This document shows positions 1 to 6,313 of a stretch of 6,703 bases of DNA, piece by piece (position 1 is the stretch's first letter; each line of letters opens with the position of its first letter). The DNA is from Bacteroidales bacterium 45-6 (GTDB taxonomy: Bacteria; Bacteroidota; Bacteroidia; Bacteroidales; Dysgonomonadaceae), in assembly GCA_001897035.1 (NCBI GenBank), contig MKRS01000558.1, positions 1-6,703 on the forward strand. Direction: 5' to 3'. The notes beneath the pieces were generated by a model. The model was not told where the DNA came from, did no database searches, and was given only the letters and a program-made list of their open reading frames with translations. The translations under genes and the position numbers were made by a program.

Positions 1-2169
1 GAACACCTGAAAAATCCTTCCTTGGTTGAGATCAGGAAGTATTTCAACACCTATTATGTGCCCAACAACATGGGAGTGATTCTTTCTGGCGACTTTGACC
101 CAGATCAGGCCATTGCCAAGATTGACAAAGCCTTTGGGGCCATGCAGGCGAAGCCAGTTCCTAAATATACCTTTGAGCAAGAAGATCCCATCACGAAACC
201 TATTGTAAAAGACGTGGTGGGGCCTAATGCCGAAAGCCTGACCATGGGCTTCCGCCTTCCGGGCAATAAGGACAAGGATGTGCTGTTGGCCGATTTGGTG
301 GGGGCTATCCTTACCAATGGAAAGGCTGGGCTGCTCGACTTGGACTTGGTGAAGAAGCAAAAGCTCCAGCGAGCCAGCGCCACCACTTACACGCTCATCG
401 ACCACGGCATTCTCTACTTGTCGGCTTCGCCCACAACCGGGCAAAGCTTGGAGCAAGTGAAGGATTTGGTGCTTGGAGAGATCGATAAGCTAAAGAAAGG
501 AGACTTTGACGACGACCTCATTACGTCGATTGTAAACAACATTAAAAAGAGTAAAATACAGGAAACGGAATCTTACGGAAATAGGGCTGGCCTGCTCATG
601 GATGCCTTTACTTCCGAATTGGATTGGAAAGACCAAGTGGCGTATGTGAACAATCTTTCCAAAATCAAAAAAGAAGATGTAGTGGCGTTTGCCAATAAAT
701 ATTTGGGGGACAATTATGTGGCGGTATTCAAGCGGAAAGGCGAAAGGACCGATTTGCAGAAGATCGATAAGCCCCAGATTACCCCTGTGGAAACCAACGC
801 CGGAGAGCAATCTCCCTTCGTGAAGCATGTGGACGAGATGGCCAGCACCCCTTCGGCCCCTTTGTTCCTCGATTATGCCAAGGACATTCAGAAAAGCAAG
901 ATCGGCAAAGCTGAAGTGCTGTATGTGCAGAACAAGGACAACGGGCTGTATCGCCTCCGTTTCCGCTACAAGATTGGTACTCTCAACGACTTGAAGCTTC
1001 CTTACGCCACACAATATATCCAGTTCCTGGGTACGGACAAGAAATCGGCCGAACAGATCTCGAAGGAATTCTATAAGATTGCTTCCAGCTTTAGCATTGC
1101 GGCGAGCGAAGAATACACCACCGTGACCATCGAAGGGCTTCAGGAGAATTTCTCTCAGGCGGTGAAACTCTATGAAGACCTGATTGCCAATGCTAAACCC
1201 GATGCCGATGCCCTCAAAGCCCTCAAAGCGAGGATCAACAAGGCTCGTAAAGATGCCAAGCTCAGCAAACAGGCGATCATGCAGGGGCTGACCAGCTATG
1301 CTTTGTATGGTGCACAAAACAAATTCAACAACACCTTGAGCGATGCCCAAATCGAAGGCCTCACGCCGCAGGAATTAATCTCGGAAGTGAAAGATCTGAA
1401 CGGTTTTGAACAAACCATCATTTACTACGGCCCGGCTACTGTGTCGGAATTGGTGACAACCTTGAAGCCTTTGCATGAAATTCCGGTGAAGTTTGCAGCC
1501 GAGAAGCCGATGAAAACGTTCACTCAGGTGGAACAAACTAAAAATCAGGTGCTGTTCACCGACTACAACATGGTGCAAGCCGAAACCCGCTGGATCCGCA
1601 ACTCGGATGTGTACGATCCCCAATCGGCTACCGTGGTGGATGTGTTCAACAACTATTTTGGTGGAGGCATGGGATCCCTCGTGTTCCAGACAATCCGCGA
1701 GAGTAAGGCCTTGGCTTATAGCACTTACGGTTATTATGTGTCTCCCTCCAAGAAGGAAGACCGCTATTATGTCTTGGGGTATGTCGGTAGCCAGGCCGAC
1801 AAGTTCAACGATGCGGTGAAGGCCATGAATGAGCTGTTTACCACTTTGCCTGAACTTCCGGCTAATTTTGAATTGGCTAAGAGCCAGGTCAAAAAAGACA
1901 TCCAGACCGAACGCATCACCCAGGACAACATCATTTTCAATTATCTGGGTGCGCAACGCTTGGGCTTGAAAGACGACATCCGCAAGCAAATCTACAACGA
2001 TGTGGATAAGGTGACGATGGATGATATCAAGAAATTTCATCAGGCAAAATTTTCCGGAAAACCTTACACCTACGTGATTGTGGCTTCGGAAAACAAGCTC
2101 CCTGAATCGGAATTGAGCAAGATCGGCGAGGTGAAGAAGGTTTCGCTGGAAGAGCTGTTTGGGTATTGA
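1..2169 (+). CDS. M16 family peptidase (insulinase/pitrilysin type), C-terminal part, 5' end off the window
   Basis: The reading frame is open from base 1 and ends with TGA at 2167-2169, so about 722 residues are visible and the true start lies upstream. The first codons (HLKNPSLVEIRKYF, then YYVPNNM and SGDFDP at about nt 49-105) match the end of the N-terminal M16 catalytic domain. The zinc motif HxxEH should lie roughly 150-200 residues earlier and is not in the window. The second half starts near nt 860. Its first domain has QFLGTDKKSAEQISKEFYK (1021-1077) where an active domain would carry the zinc site, as expected for the inactive half. The last domain shows YFGGGMGSLVFQTIRE then ALAYS (about 1654-1722), a family hallmark. 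Whole proteins of this type usually have about 940 residues and two M16 halves. In Bacteroidota they are commonly exported and degrade peptides in the periplasm; the signal peptide cannot be checked here. Family assignment is firm; substrate is unknown. Confidence 0.93.
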   Translation, partial: EHLKNPSLVEIRKYFNTYYVPNNMGVILSGDFDPDQAIAKIDKAFGAMQAKPVPKYTFEQEDPITKPIVKDVVGPNAESLTMGFRLPGNKDKDVLLADLVGAILTNGKAGLLDLDLVKKQKLQRASATTYTLIDHGILYLSASPTTGQSLEQVKDLVLGEIDKLKKGDFDDDLITSIVNNIKKSKIQETESYGNRAGLLMDAFTSELDWKDQVAYVNNLSKIKKEDVVAFANKYLGDNYVAVFKRKGERTDLQKIDKPQITPVETNAGEQSPFVKHVDEMASTPSAPLFLDYAKDIQKSKIGKAEVLYVQNKDNGLYRLRFRYKIGTLNDLKLPYATQYIQFLGTDKKSAEQISKEFYKIASSFSIAASEEYTTVTIEGLQENFSQAVKLYEDLIANAKPDADALKALKARINKARKDAKLSKQAIMQGLTSYALYGAQNKFNNTLSDAQIEGLTPQELISEVKDLNGFEQTIIYYGPATVSELVTTLKPLHEIPVKFAAEKPMKTFTQVEQTKNQVLFTDYNMVQAETRWIRNSDVYDPQSATVVDVFNNYFGGGMGSLVFQTIRESKALAYSTYGYYVSPSKKEDRYYVLGYVGSQADKFNDAVKAMNELFTTLPELPANFELAKSQVKKDIQTERITQDNIIFNYLGAQRLGLKDDIRKQIYNDVDKVTMDDIKKFHQAKFSGKPYTYVIVASENKLPESELSKIGEVKKVSLEELFGY

Positions 2170-2231
2170 TATTCAGTTCTGTCCGTGCTGAGAAATCAAC
2201 AATTGTTCCGAACAACACAAACCAGAATAAT

Positions 2232-2987
2232 ATGCAACAACGCAAAAATATACGATTGCAGGGTTACGATTATTCCCGTGCCGGGTTGTATTTTTTGACG
2301 ATTGCGGTGCAAAACCGATTGCATTTATTTGGGCAGATACATCATGGCGGAATGATGTTGAACGATGCCGGGCGTATGATTGAAAAATGGTATCGCGAAA
2401 TTGAAAATAAATATCCGGACAAACGATGTCACGAAATGGTGGTGATGCCCAATCATTTTCATTGCATTATTGAAAATTTGGAAATGCAAATGGATGCAAA
2501 CGTTTCATCAACGGACGCCCACGTACGACCGATGGACGCCCACGTACGACCGATGGACGCCCACGTACGACCGATGGACGCCCACGTACGACTGATGGAC
2601 GCCCACGCACGACCGATGGACGCCCACGTACGACCGATGGACGCCCACGTAGGGGCGCCACTACGTGGGCGTTCTGGAACGGATGGGTGTCCCGAAATCG
2701 AATCGCGTCCCGAAACAACCGAAAAATACGGGATACACAATCAAAAATACGGTGCAACCATTGGCGATGTGATGGATTGGTTTAAAACCATGACCACCAA
2801 CGAATATATTCGCGGCGTGAAAAACATGGGCTGGGAACGGTACGATGGGAAATTGTGGCAACGCAATTATTACGATCGTATCATTCGTAATTGGGAGGAA
2901 GACCTACGGATTGCAACCTACATCGTTGAAAATCCTCAAAAATGGAAGGACGATAAATTCAATCAGAGGCAGCTGCCTGCAACGTGA
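2232..2987 (+). CDS. REP-associated tyrosine transposase (RAYT, IS200-like Y1 HUH family) with internal repeat
   Basis: A 251-residue protein. I chose ATG 2232 because the family's N-terminus (GYDYSRAGLYFLTIAVQNR, residues 11-29) follows it directly; an in-frame TTG at 2166 would overlap the M16 stop and add 22 unrelated residues. The HUH metal motif is VMPNHFHCII (residues 71-80, H75 and H77). The C-terminal signature is LWQRNYYDRIIRN (208-220), followed by TYIVENPQKW. By analogy with E. coli RAYT, whose catalytic tyrosine lies in YI-x-x-NP as I recall it, the nucleophile is probably Y230. Such enzymes nick and join single-stranded REP hairpins; most are single-copy, domesticated genes without terminal repeats. 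Residues about 88-143 are an extra loop of DAHVRPM heptapeptides between the HUH half and the C-terminal helices, which makes the protein longer than the usual 165-200 residues. No stop or frameshift is seen, so it appears intact. It starts 62 bp after the M16 gene on the same strand, with no terminator and no clear promoter of its own. Confidence 0.9.
   Translation: MQQRKNIRLQGYDYSRAGLYFLTIAVQNRLHLFGQIHHGGMMLNDAGRMIEKWYREIENKYPDKRCHEMVVMPNHFHCIIENLEMQMDANVSSTDAHVRPMDAHVRPMDAHVRPMDAHVRLMDAHARPMDAHVRPMDAHVGAPLRGRSGTDGCPEIESRPETTEKYGIHNQKYGATIGDVMDWFKTMTTNEYIRGVKNMGWERYDGKLWQRNYYDRIIRNWEEDLRIATYIVENPQKWKDDKFNQRQLPAT
2514..2660 (+). repeat. In-frame 21-bp tandem repeat inside the RAYT gene (6 full units plus a partial seventh)
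   Basis: Units begin at 2514, 2535, 2556, 2577, 2598, 2619 and 2640. Each encodes the heptapeptide DAHVRPM. Units 1-3 and 6 are identical at DNA level; unit 4 has one change (Pro to Leu) and unit 5 one change (Val to Ala). The seventh unit diverges after DAHV and runs into GAP. The preceding 21 bases (2493-2513, DANVSST) match the unit at 12 of 21 positions in register and look like a diverged founder copy. The near identity suggests recent expansion. Because 21 is a multiple of three, copy number can change without breaking the frame. Copies are contiguous, with no spacers. Confidence 0.95.
2641..2672. repeat. 32-bp near-perfect palindrome at the end of the RAYT repeat array
   Basis: The left arm ACGCCCACGTAG (2641-2652) and right arm CTACGTGGGCGT (2661-2672) are exact reverse complements. 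The centre 2654-2659 (GGCGCC) is itself a palindrome, so the only mismatched pair is G2653/A2660. GTAG occurs on both strands within it (2649-2652 on plus). GTAG is the tetranucleotide known to mark the 5' foot of REP hairpins recognised by RAYTs. The element lies within the coding frame, encoding the HVGAPLRGR segment. It may be a REP-like element of this transposase or a simple by-product of the repeat; the sequence alone does not decide. Confidence 0.85.
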
Positions 2988-3021
2988 TAGTGTTTTTTCA
3001 AAGGAACTAATTCAAATAGCA

Positions 3022-3061
3022 AAATGTCCCCGACATCCATTTACAGGAGTCGGGGACATTT
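3022..3061. terminator. Hairpin between convergent genes, probable bidirectional terminator
   Basis: Arms AAATGTCCCCGAC (3022-3034) and GTCGGGGACATTT (3049-3061) pair perfectly over 13 bp. With A3035 bulged, TCC (3036-3038) also pairs with GGA (3046-3048), giving a 16-bp stem and a 7-nt loop. It begins 35 bases after the RAYT stop and ends 31 bases before the pmbA stop, where two converging transcripts must end. On the minus strand the stem is followed by a T4 run; on the plus strand the T run is only three bases, so termination of pmbA is the better supported direction. Confidence 0.75.
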
Positions 3062-3091
3062 CGTTATGATAGTGAATCTTAATATTTGGCC

Positions 3092-4411
3092 TTACAACCC
3101 ATTAAACAATACTCCCTCAAAGAGCAATGCTGGAATTTTCCAGGGTGAATTTTTGCGGGGATCATTGCCTACGGCTACCAGGTTTTTCCATAGATCCAAG
3201 ATGTTGCCTGTGATATTCATTTCTCCGATAGGCGACACCACTTTTCCGTCTTTTATCAGAAACCCTTCGATGCCCATCGAGAAATCGCCGGTTGTCTGAT
3301 TCGTATTTCCTCCGTTGAACGCACTCACCCAGATTCCATGCTCGATTTGGCGCAGAAGGCCATTGAAATCGGTGTTTCCCAATTCGAAGTTGAGAATGGA
3401 AGGGGACGAGATGGTGGGCTCAACACCCATTTTCACCGAATTGTAGGTGTCGATGAAATAAGTTTGCAATACCCCTTTTTCTATAATCTGGAGATCGGAT
3501 GTGGCAACCCCTTCCCCGTCGTACCAGCGTGCGCCGAACGAGCGGGCGAGGTGTGGTGTATCGTGTATGGTGACCGATGGAGGCATGATTTGCTTGCCCA
3601 ACCTATCGATCAGGAATGAGTTCTTTTGCTGCAAGGATGTACCCATGAGGGCAGAGATCAGCGGCGACACTATGCGGGAAGCTTGGGTGTTGTCCAACAG
3701 AAGTTGGTATTTTCCTGAAGCGGTTTGTTTCTGTCCCACTTTGCCCAAAGCCCTTTCGAAAGCCTTGCGGGCTATTCCCTCCTTCTGCAAGTCTTTCCAG
3801 AAAATGGTGCTGTCGTACCAGAACGATTCGGGCCGTGCGTCGGTATCGGTTTTCAATGCTACTTCGGAGGAGAGGCTGAAGGAAGAATCTTGCGAAAAAG
3901 CTTCAAACCCGTTGCTGGCGACCATGTATTCGGCGCTGCGGTTGTCCTCGTAACTGGATGTGACGGAGATCACCCGTTTGTCCTTGCCATAGACTTCGGC
4001 GGTGGTTTGTTTGAGCAGGTCGATTTTGCTGTTCACGTTGATGGACAAGTAGGCATCGTCGTAGAGTTCCAGTCCGTCTCCTTTTCCCAGGTAGTAGCGT
4101 GAACTGTCCGGCAGACGGCGAGCAAGATCCTGTGCGAGGAAACGGGTGGAGGTAATTCCTTCGCGGATAAGTGCCTGCACTTCTTCTCTTTCGAGTCGGT
4201 TGGTGGAGAAGGAGCCGTAGCGTCCATCCACAAATAGCTCGATGTAGAGTTTATTTTCGCTGCTTTGCTGGAGCTTGTCCAACTGGGTGTTGCGGAAGTC
4301 GAACGAACTGTTGTCGGCCACTGCGAAAGAAATCCGTGCCTGCTGGCATCCGTTTTTCAAGGCGAATTCCATGCAGCCTTGGGCTATATCTTTTTGTTCT
4401 TGGGTAATCAT
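3092..4411 (-). CDS. pmbA: PmbA/TldE, non-catalytic partner of the TldD zinc protease
   Basis: A 439-residue protein with ATG at 4411 and TAA at 3092-3094, of normal family length. The PmbA/TldD fold is seen throughout: an N-terminal domain with the substrate-groove segment DFRNTQLDKLQQS (residues 38-50), a central part where the metal motif is replaced (SPLISALMGTSLQQKNSFLIDRLGKQI region, 249-275), YDGEGVATSDLQIIEKGVLQTYF (297-319), and the C-terminal TTGDFSMGIEGFLIKDGK (373-390), ending in LVAVGNDPRKNSPWKIP then LLFEG. There is no HExxxH, as expected for TldE, which in E. coli forms a heterodimer with TldD and helps bind unfolded peptide. Known roles in enterobacteria are microcin B17 leader removal and CcdA antitoxin degradation; the substrate here is unknown. 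It lies 121 bp downstream of tldD on the same strand and is probably co-transcribed. Cytoplasmic: no signal peptide is seen. Confidence 0.93.
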   Translation of the reverse strand: MITQEQKDIAQGCMEFALKNGCQQARISFAVADNSSFDFRNTQLDKLQQSSENKLYIELFVDGRYGSFSTNRLEREEVQALIREGITSTRFLAQDLARRLPDSSRYYLGKGDGLELYDDAYLSINVNSKIDLLKQTTAEVYGKDKRVISVTSSYEDNRSAEYMVASNGFEAFSQDSSFSLSSEVALKTDTDARPESFWYDSTIFWKDLQKEGIARKAFERALGKVGQKQTASGKYQLLLDNTQASRIVSPLISALMGTSLQQKNSFLIDRLGKQIMPPSVTIHDTPHLARSFGARWYDGEGVATSDLQIIEKGVLQTYFIDTYNSVKMGVEPTISSPSILNFELGNTDFNGLLRQIEHGIWVSAFNGGNTNQTTGDFSMGIEGFLIKDGKVVSPIGEMNITGNILDLWKNLVAVGNDPRKNSPWKIPALLFEGVLFNGL

Positions 4412-4437
4412 GATTTGTAATTAGGTATTGTCCTTTT

Positions 4438-4533
4438 TGTTGAATCGTGAATTCGTGAAATCGTAAAATGCAGATTTGCTAATTCGTTATATTGGCATAT
4501 TATCTCATTGGCATATTGGCACATTCCTTCATT
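4438..4533. repeat. Degenerate array with 8-bp period filling the tldD-pmbA gap
   Basis: Read in steps of eight on the plus strand from 4438: TGTTGAAT, CGTGAATT, CGTGAAAT, CGTAAAAT, GCAGATTT, GCTAATTC, GTTATATT, GGCATATT, ATCTCATT, GGCATATT, GGCACATT, CCTTCATT. Ten of the twelve octamers end in ATT or AAT or close to it, and two sub-families stand out: CGTGAAWT-like at the left and GGCATATT-like at the right. The array covers 96 bp of the 121-bp gap and reaches the first base of the tldD stop codon. No spacers and no strong hairpin. Its function is unknown; it may be an expanded simple sequence that has since decayed. Confidence 0.65.
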
Positions 4534-5960
4534 CACTCTCCTCCCACGATGAGCTTGCTGACCAGCACCGAGGGTAATCCTTGCCCCACAGGCATGCTCT
4601 GCCCTTCCTTGCCGCAAGTCCAGGTGCCTTCGTCTATTTTGAGGTTGTTGCCCACCAGAGTGATGTCGGCCAAAGCCCTGGGGCCGTTGCCGATGACGTT
4701 GATGTCCTTGATAGGCTGGGTGAGGCGTCCATTTTCGATGAGGTATCCCGTCTTGACGAAAAAGGTGAAATCACCTGCCCCGATTTGCACTTGGCCGTTG
4801 GTGAAATTGTCCACATACACGCCTTGTTTGACCTGCGCGATGATCTCCTCTTCCGGGATATTTCCCGACTCCATGTAAGTGACACGCATGCGTGGCATGG
4901 GTGCGTGGCGGAACGACTGTCGCCGTCCATTGCCCGTTGGAGCCACATCGTAATGCTTTGCGCTGATGCGGTCGTGCAGGTAGCTGTTGAGGATGCCGTC
5001 CTTCACGATGTATGTTTTTTGCGACTCCACGCCCTCGTCGTCGTAGTTGATGGCTCCCCGTGCATGTTCGATGGTGCCGTCGTCCACCACGTTGATCGAG
5101 GTGTCGCAAATCTGCTTGCCGAGCTTGTCTGAAAATATGGAAACGCCCTTCCGGTTGAAATCGGCTTCAAACGCATGACCTATGGCTTCGTGCAGCAATA
5201 TGCCCGATCCTCCGGCCCCCATTACCACGGGCATCTCGCCCCCTTTGGGCTTCACGGCTTTGAACATCAGCGCCGTTTGGGCCACTGTCTCCTGGGCGAG
5301 TGTTTCCACCAATTCATCGGAGAGAAACTCGAATCCGAGGCGGAAAGCGCGGGATGAATAGCCGTTCTCGATCTTTGTGCCGTCCTGCATGGTGCAAGAA
5401 GCGTGCATCAACGCCATGGGGCGGTAGTCGCTGGCGAGTATGCCTTCCGAATTGCAGAACATGGTGTAGGAGGTAGTGTCCGAAAGTGCCACAGTGGCCT
5501 TGATAACCCGCTTGTCGAGTTCGAATATACGGTCGTTCAATTTCTGCACATACTCCTTTTTTCGTAGTATATCTACACTTTCCCAAGGTATTTCGATGGG
5601 GTAGAAGTTGTGGAAATGCTTTTCGGTGAGCTTAATTTCCAGACTTGGCTTGGTGGTTGTGGCTGCGATTCCGGCAGCTGTCCTTGCGGCACGGATCATG
5701 TCCTCGGGCAAGGTGTTTTCCACATAAGCGTAACCCGTTTGGTCGCCCGCCACGGTGCGTATGCCGACACCATAATCGACGTTGGAAGCTGCTCGGTTGA
5801 CCTCGCCGTCGCGCAAGCTGATTTGGTTGTTTCTGGTGTGCTGGAAGTATAGGTCGGCGTAGCCTCCTCCTTTTTCGAGCGCCGCTGCAAGCACTTTCTT
5901 CAAGTCCTCGACAGACACTCCAAAATGAGACAGCATGGCCTCAGTTGTGATGTTGTTCAT
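4533..5960 (-). CDS. tldD: TldD zinc metalloprotease (catalytic subunit of TldD/TldE)
   Basis: A 475-residue protein. I chose ATG 5960 (MNNITTEAML); an in-frame TTG at 5981 would add seven residues with no family support. The zinc-binding motif HEAIGH lies at residues 257-262 inside GAGGSGILLHEAIGHAFEAD. Downstream are DDGTIEHARGAINYDDEG (293-310), GNGRRQSFRHAPMPRM (343-358) and the C-terminal TCGKEGQSMPVGQGLP (448-463); Cys449 in it corresponds to the cysteine I recall as the third metal ligand of the family. All hallmarks are present, so it should be active. TldD with TldE cleaves small or unfolded peptides such as RiPP leaders and antitoxins. It is the first gene of a tldD-pmbA pair, with a possible promoter about 80 bp upstream. 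No Tat or Sec signal is seen, so a cytoplasmic site is likely. Confidence 0.95.
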   Translation of the reverse strand: MNNITTEAMLSHFGVSVEDLKKVLAAALEKGGGYADLYFQHTRNNQISLRDGEVNRAASNVDYGVGIRTVAGDQTGYAYVENTLPEDMIRAARTAAGIAATTTKPSLEIKLTEKHFHNFYPIEIPWESVDILRKKEYVQKLNDRIFELDKRVIKATVALSDTTSYTMFCNSEGILASDYRPMALMHASCTMQDGTKIENGYSSRAFRLGFEFLSDELVETLAQETVAQTALMFKAVKPKGGEMPVVMGAGGSGILLHEAIGHAFEADFNRKGVSIFSDKLGKQICDTSINVVDDGTIEHARGAINYDDEGVESQKTYIVKDGILNSYLHDRISAKHYDVAPTGNGRRQSFRHAPMPRMRVTYMESGNIPEEEIIAQVKQGVYVDNFTNGQVQIGAGDFTFFVKTGYLIENGRLTQPIKDINVIGNGPRALADITLVGNNLKIDEGTWTCGKEGQSMPVGQGLPSVLVSKLIVGGE

Positions 5961-6042
5961 AATTCTATAATGTGAATGCAAAAAGGCATTACTTTCTATG
6001 AGCCTAAATTATACGGTGATCCGTCAGGAAAATTCAAAGCCA

Positions 6043-6050
6043 CAAAGTTA
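6043..6050 (-). promoter_or_regulatory. Possible tldD promoter, Bacteroidota -7 box
   Basis: Read on the minus strand this is TAACTTTG, an exact match to the TAnnTTTG -7 element of Bacteroidota primary sigma factors. It sits about 82 bases upstream of the tldD ATG in an AT-rich stretch. The expected -33 TTTG about 20 bases further upstream is not clearly present, so the call rests on one box. Confidence 0.4.
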
Positions 6051-6228
6051 ATAATAAACTGGATGATTGGAAGATGTTTTGGAAAAGGGAAGTCAAAAAA
6101 AAGCGAAAAGCGGCCAATCCGGGGTTGCCAGCCTTGGGGAGAGATGCTCCGTTTCTCTTCTGAATAGACTGTGTGTTAGTCTTGTGTGGAAGTGCCTGCG
6201 TATGAAACTTGGGCGTGGTTCGGGATAC

Positions 6229-6274
6229 AAAAAAGATGTGCCGGGTTTCTTTCCCGGCACATCCTGCTTTTTTT
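6229..6274 (-). terminator. Intrinsic terminator of the SusD-like gene (symmetrical hairpin with A and T tracts)
   Basis: Arms GATGTGCCGGG (6235-6245) and CCCGGCACATC (6253-6263) pair over 11 bp around a 7-nt loop. On the minus strand the stem runs straight into a T6 tract (A6 at 6229-6234), a classic rho-independent terminator 50 bases beyond the SusD-like stop codon. On the plus strand a T7 tract (6268-6274) follows after four bases, so the structure could also stop transcription coming from the left. Confidence 0.88.
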
Positions 6275-6313
6275 GTTTCAATTGAAAAAGATGATCTTTT
6301 TCTGTATTCAGCC

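Larger units (their letters stand above)
5961..6313. other. Intergenic stretch between tldD and the SusD-like gene
   Basis: These 353 bases hold no convincing gene on either strand; the short frames open here lack family features or plausible starts. From right to left it contains the terminator of the SusD-like gene (6229-6274), about 180 bases where I see no clear signal, the possible tldD promoter (6043-6050), and an AT-rich leader of about 80 bases before the tldD ATG. Confidence 0.7.

Noticed and set aside
490..1350. 286-codon open frame on the minus strand
   Set aside because: It lies fully antisense to the well-supported M16 gene and shows no recognisable family motif; it is a codon-bias shadow. 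The same holds for the 221-codon minus frame at 1375-2040.
2198..2207. AACAATTGTT, a perfect 10-bp palindrome before the RAYT
   Set aside because: Short and AT-rich; likely by chance, with no second copy nearby to suggest an operator.
2166..2231. TTG start for the RAYT overlapping the M16 stop
   Set aside because: The added 22 residues have no family similarity, and an ATG at 2232 directly precedes the conserved N-terminus.
2514..2660. CRISPR-like array
   Set aside because: Units are 21 bp and contiguous with no spacers, are in frame within a gene, and there are no cas genes.
2459..2757. Two minus-strand open frames (WASIGRT-type and RGRPSVV-type repeats)
   Set aside because: They owe their openness to the 21-bp repeat, whose consensus unit has no stop codon in any of the six frames. 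The plus frame carries the transposase motifs on both sides.
2170..3091. Complete insertion sequence with terminal inverted repeats around the RAYT
   Set aside because: No matching terminal repeats or target-site duplication is visible on the two sides, in keeping with RAYTs as stand-alone genes.
3501..3953. 150-codon plus-strand frame, and neighbouring plus frames at 3338-4407
   Set aside because: They are antisense to pmbA, which has full-length family support.
4581..5132. 183-codon plus-strand frame
   Set aside because: It is antisense to the catalytic and C-terminal parts of tldD and has no family features.
5961..5981. TTG start adding seven residues to TldD
   Set aside because: ATG 5960 gives the usual N-terminus, and the added residues have no support.
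5976..6285. Small open frames of 62-72 codons in the gap upstream of tldD
   Set aside because: They overlap each other and the terminator hairpin, are rich in Lys/Arg/Ser runs from A-rich DNA, and show no family motif.
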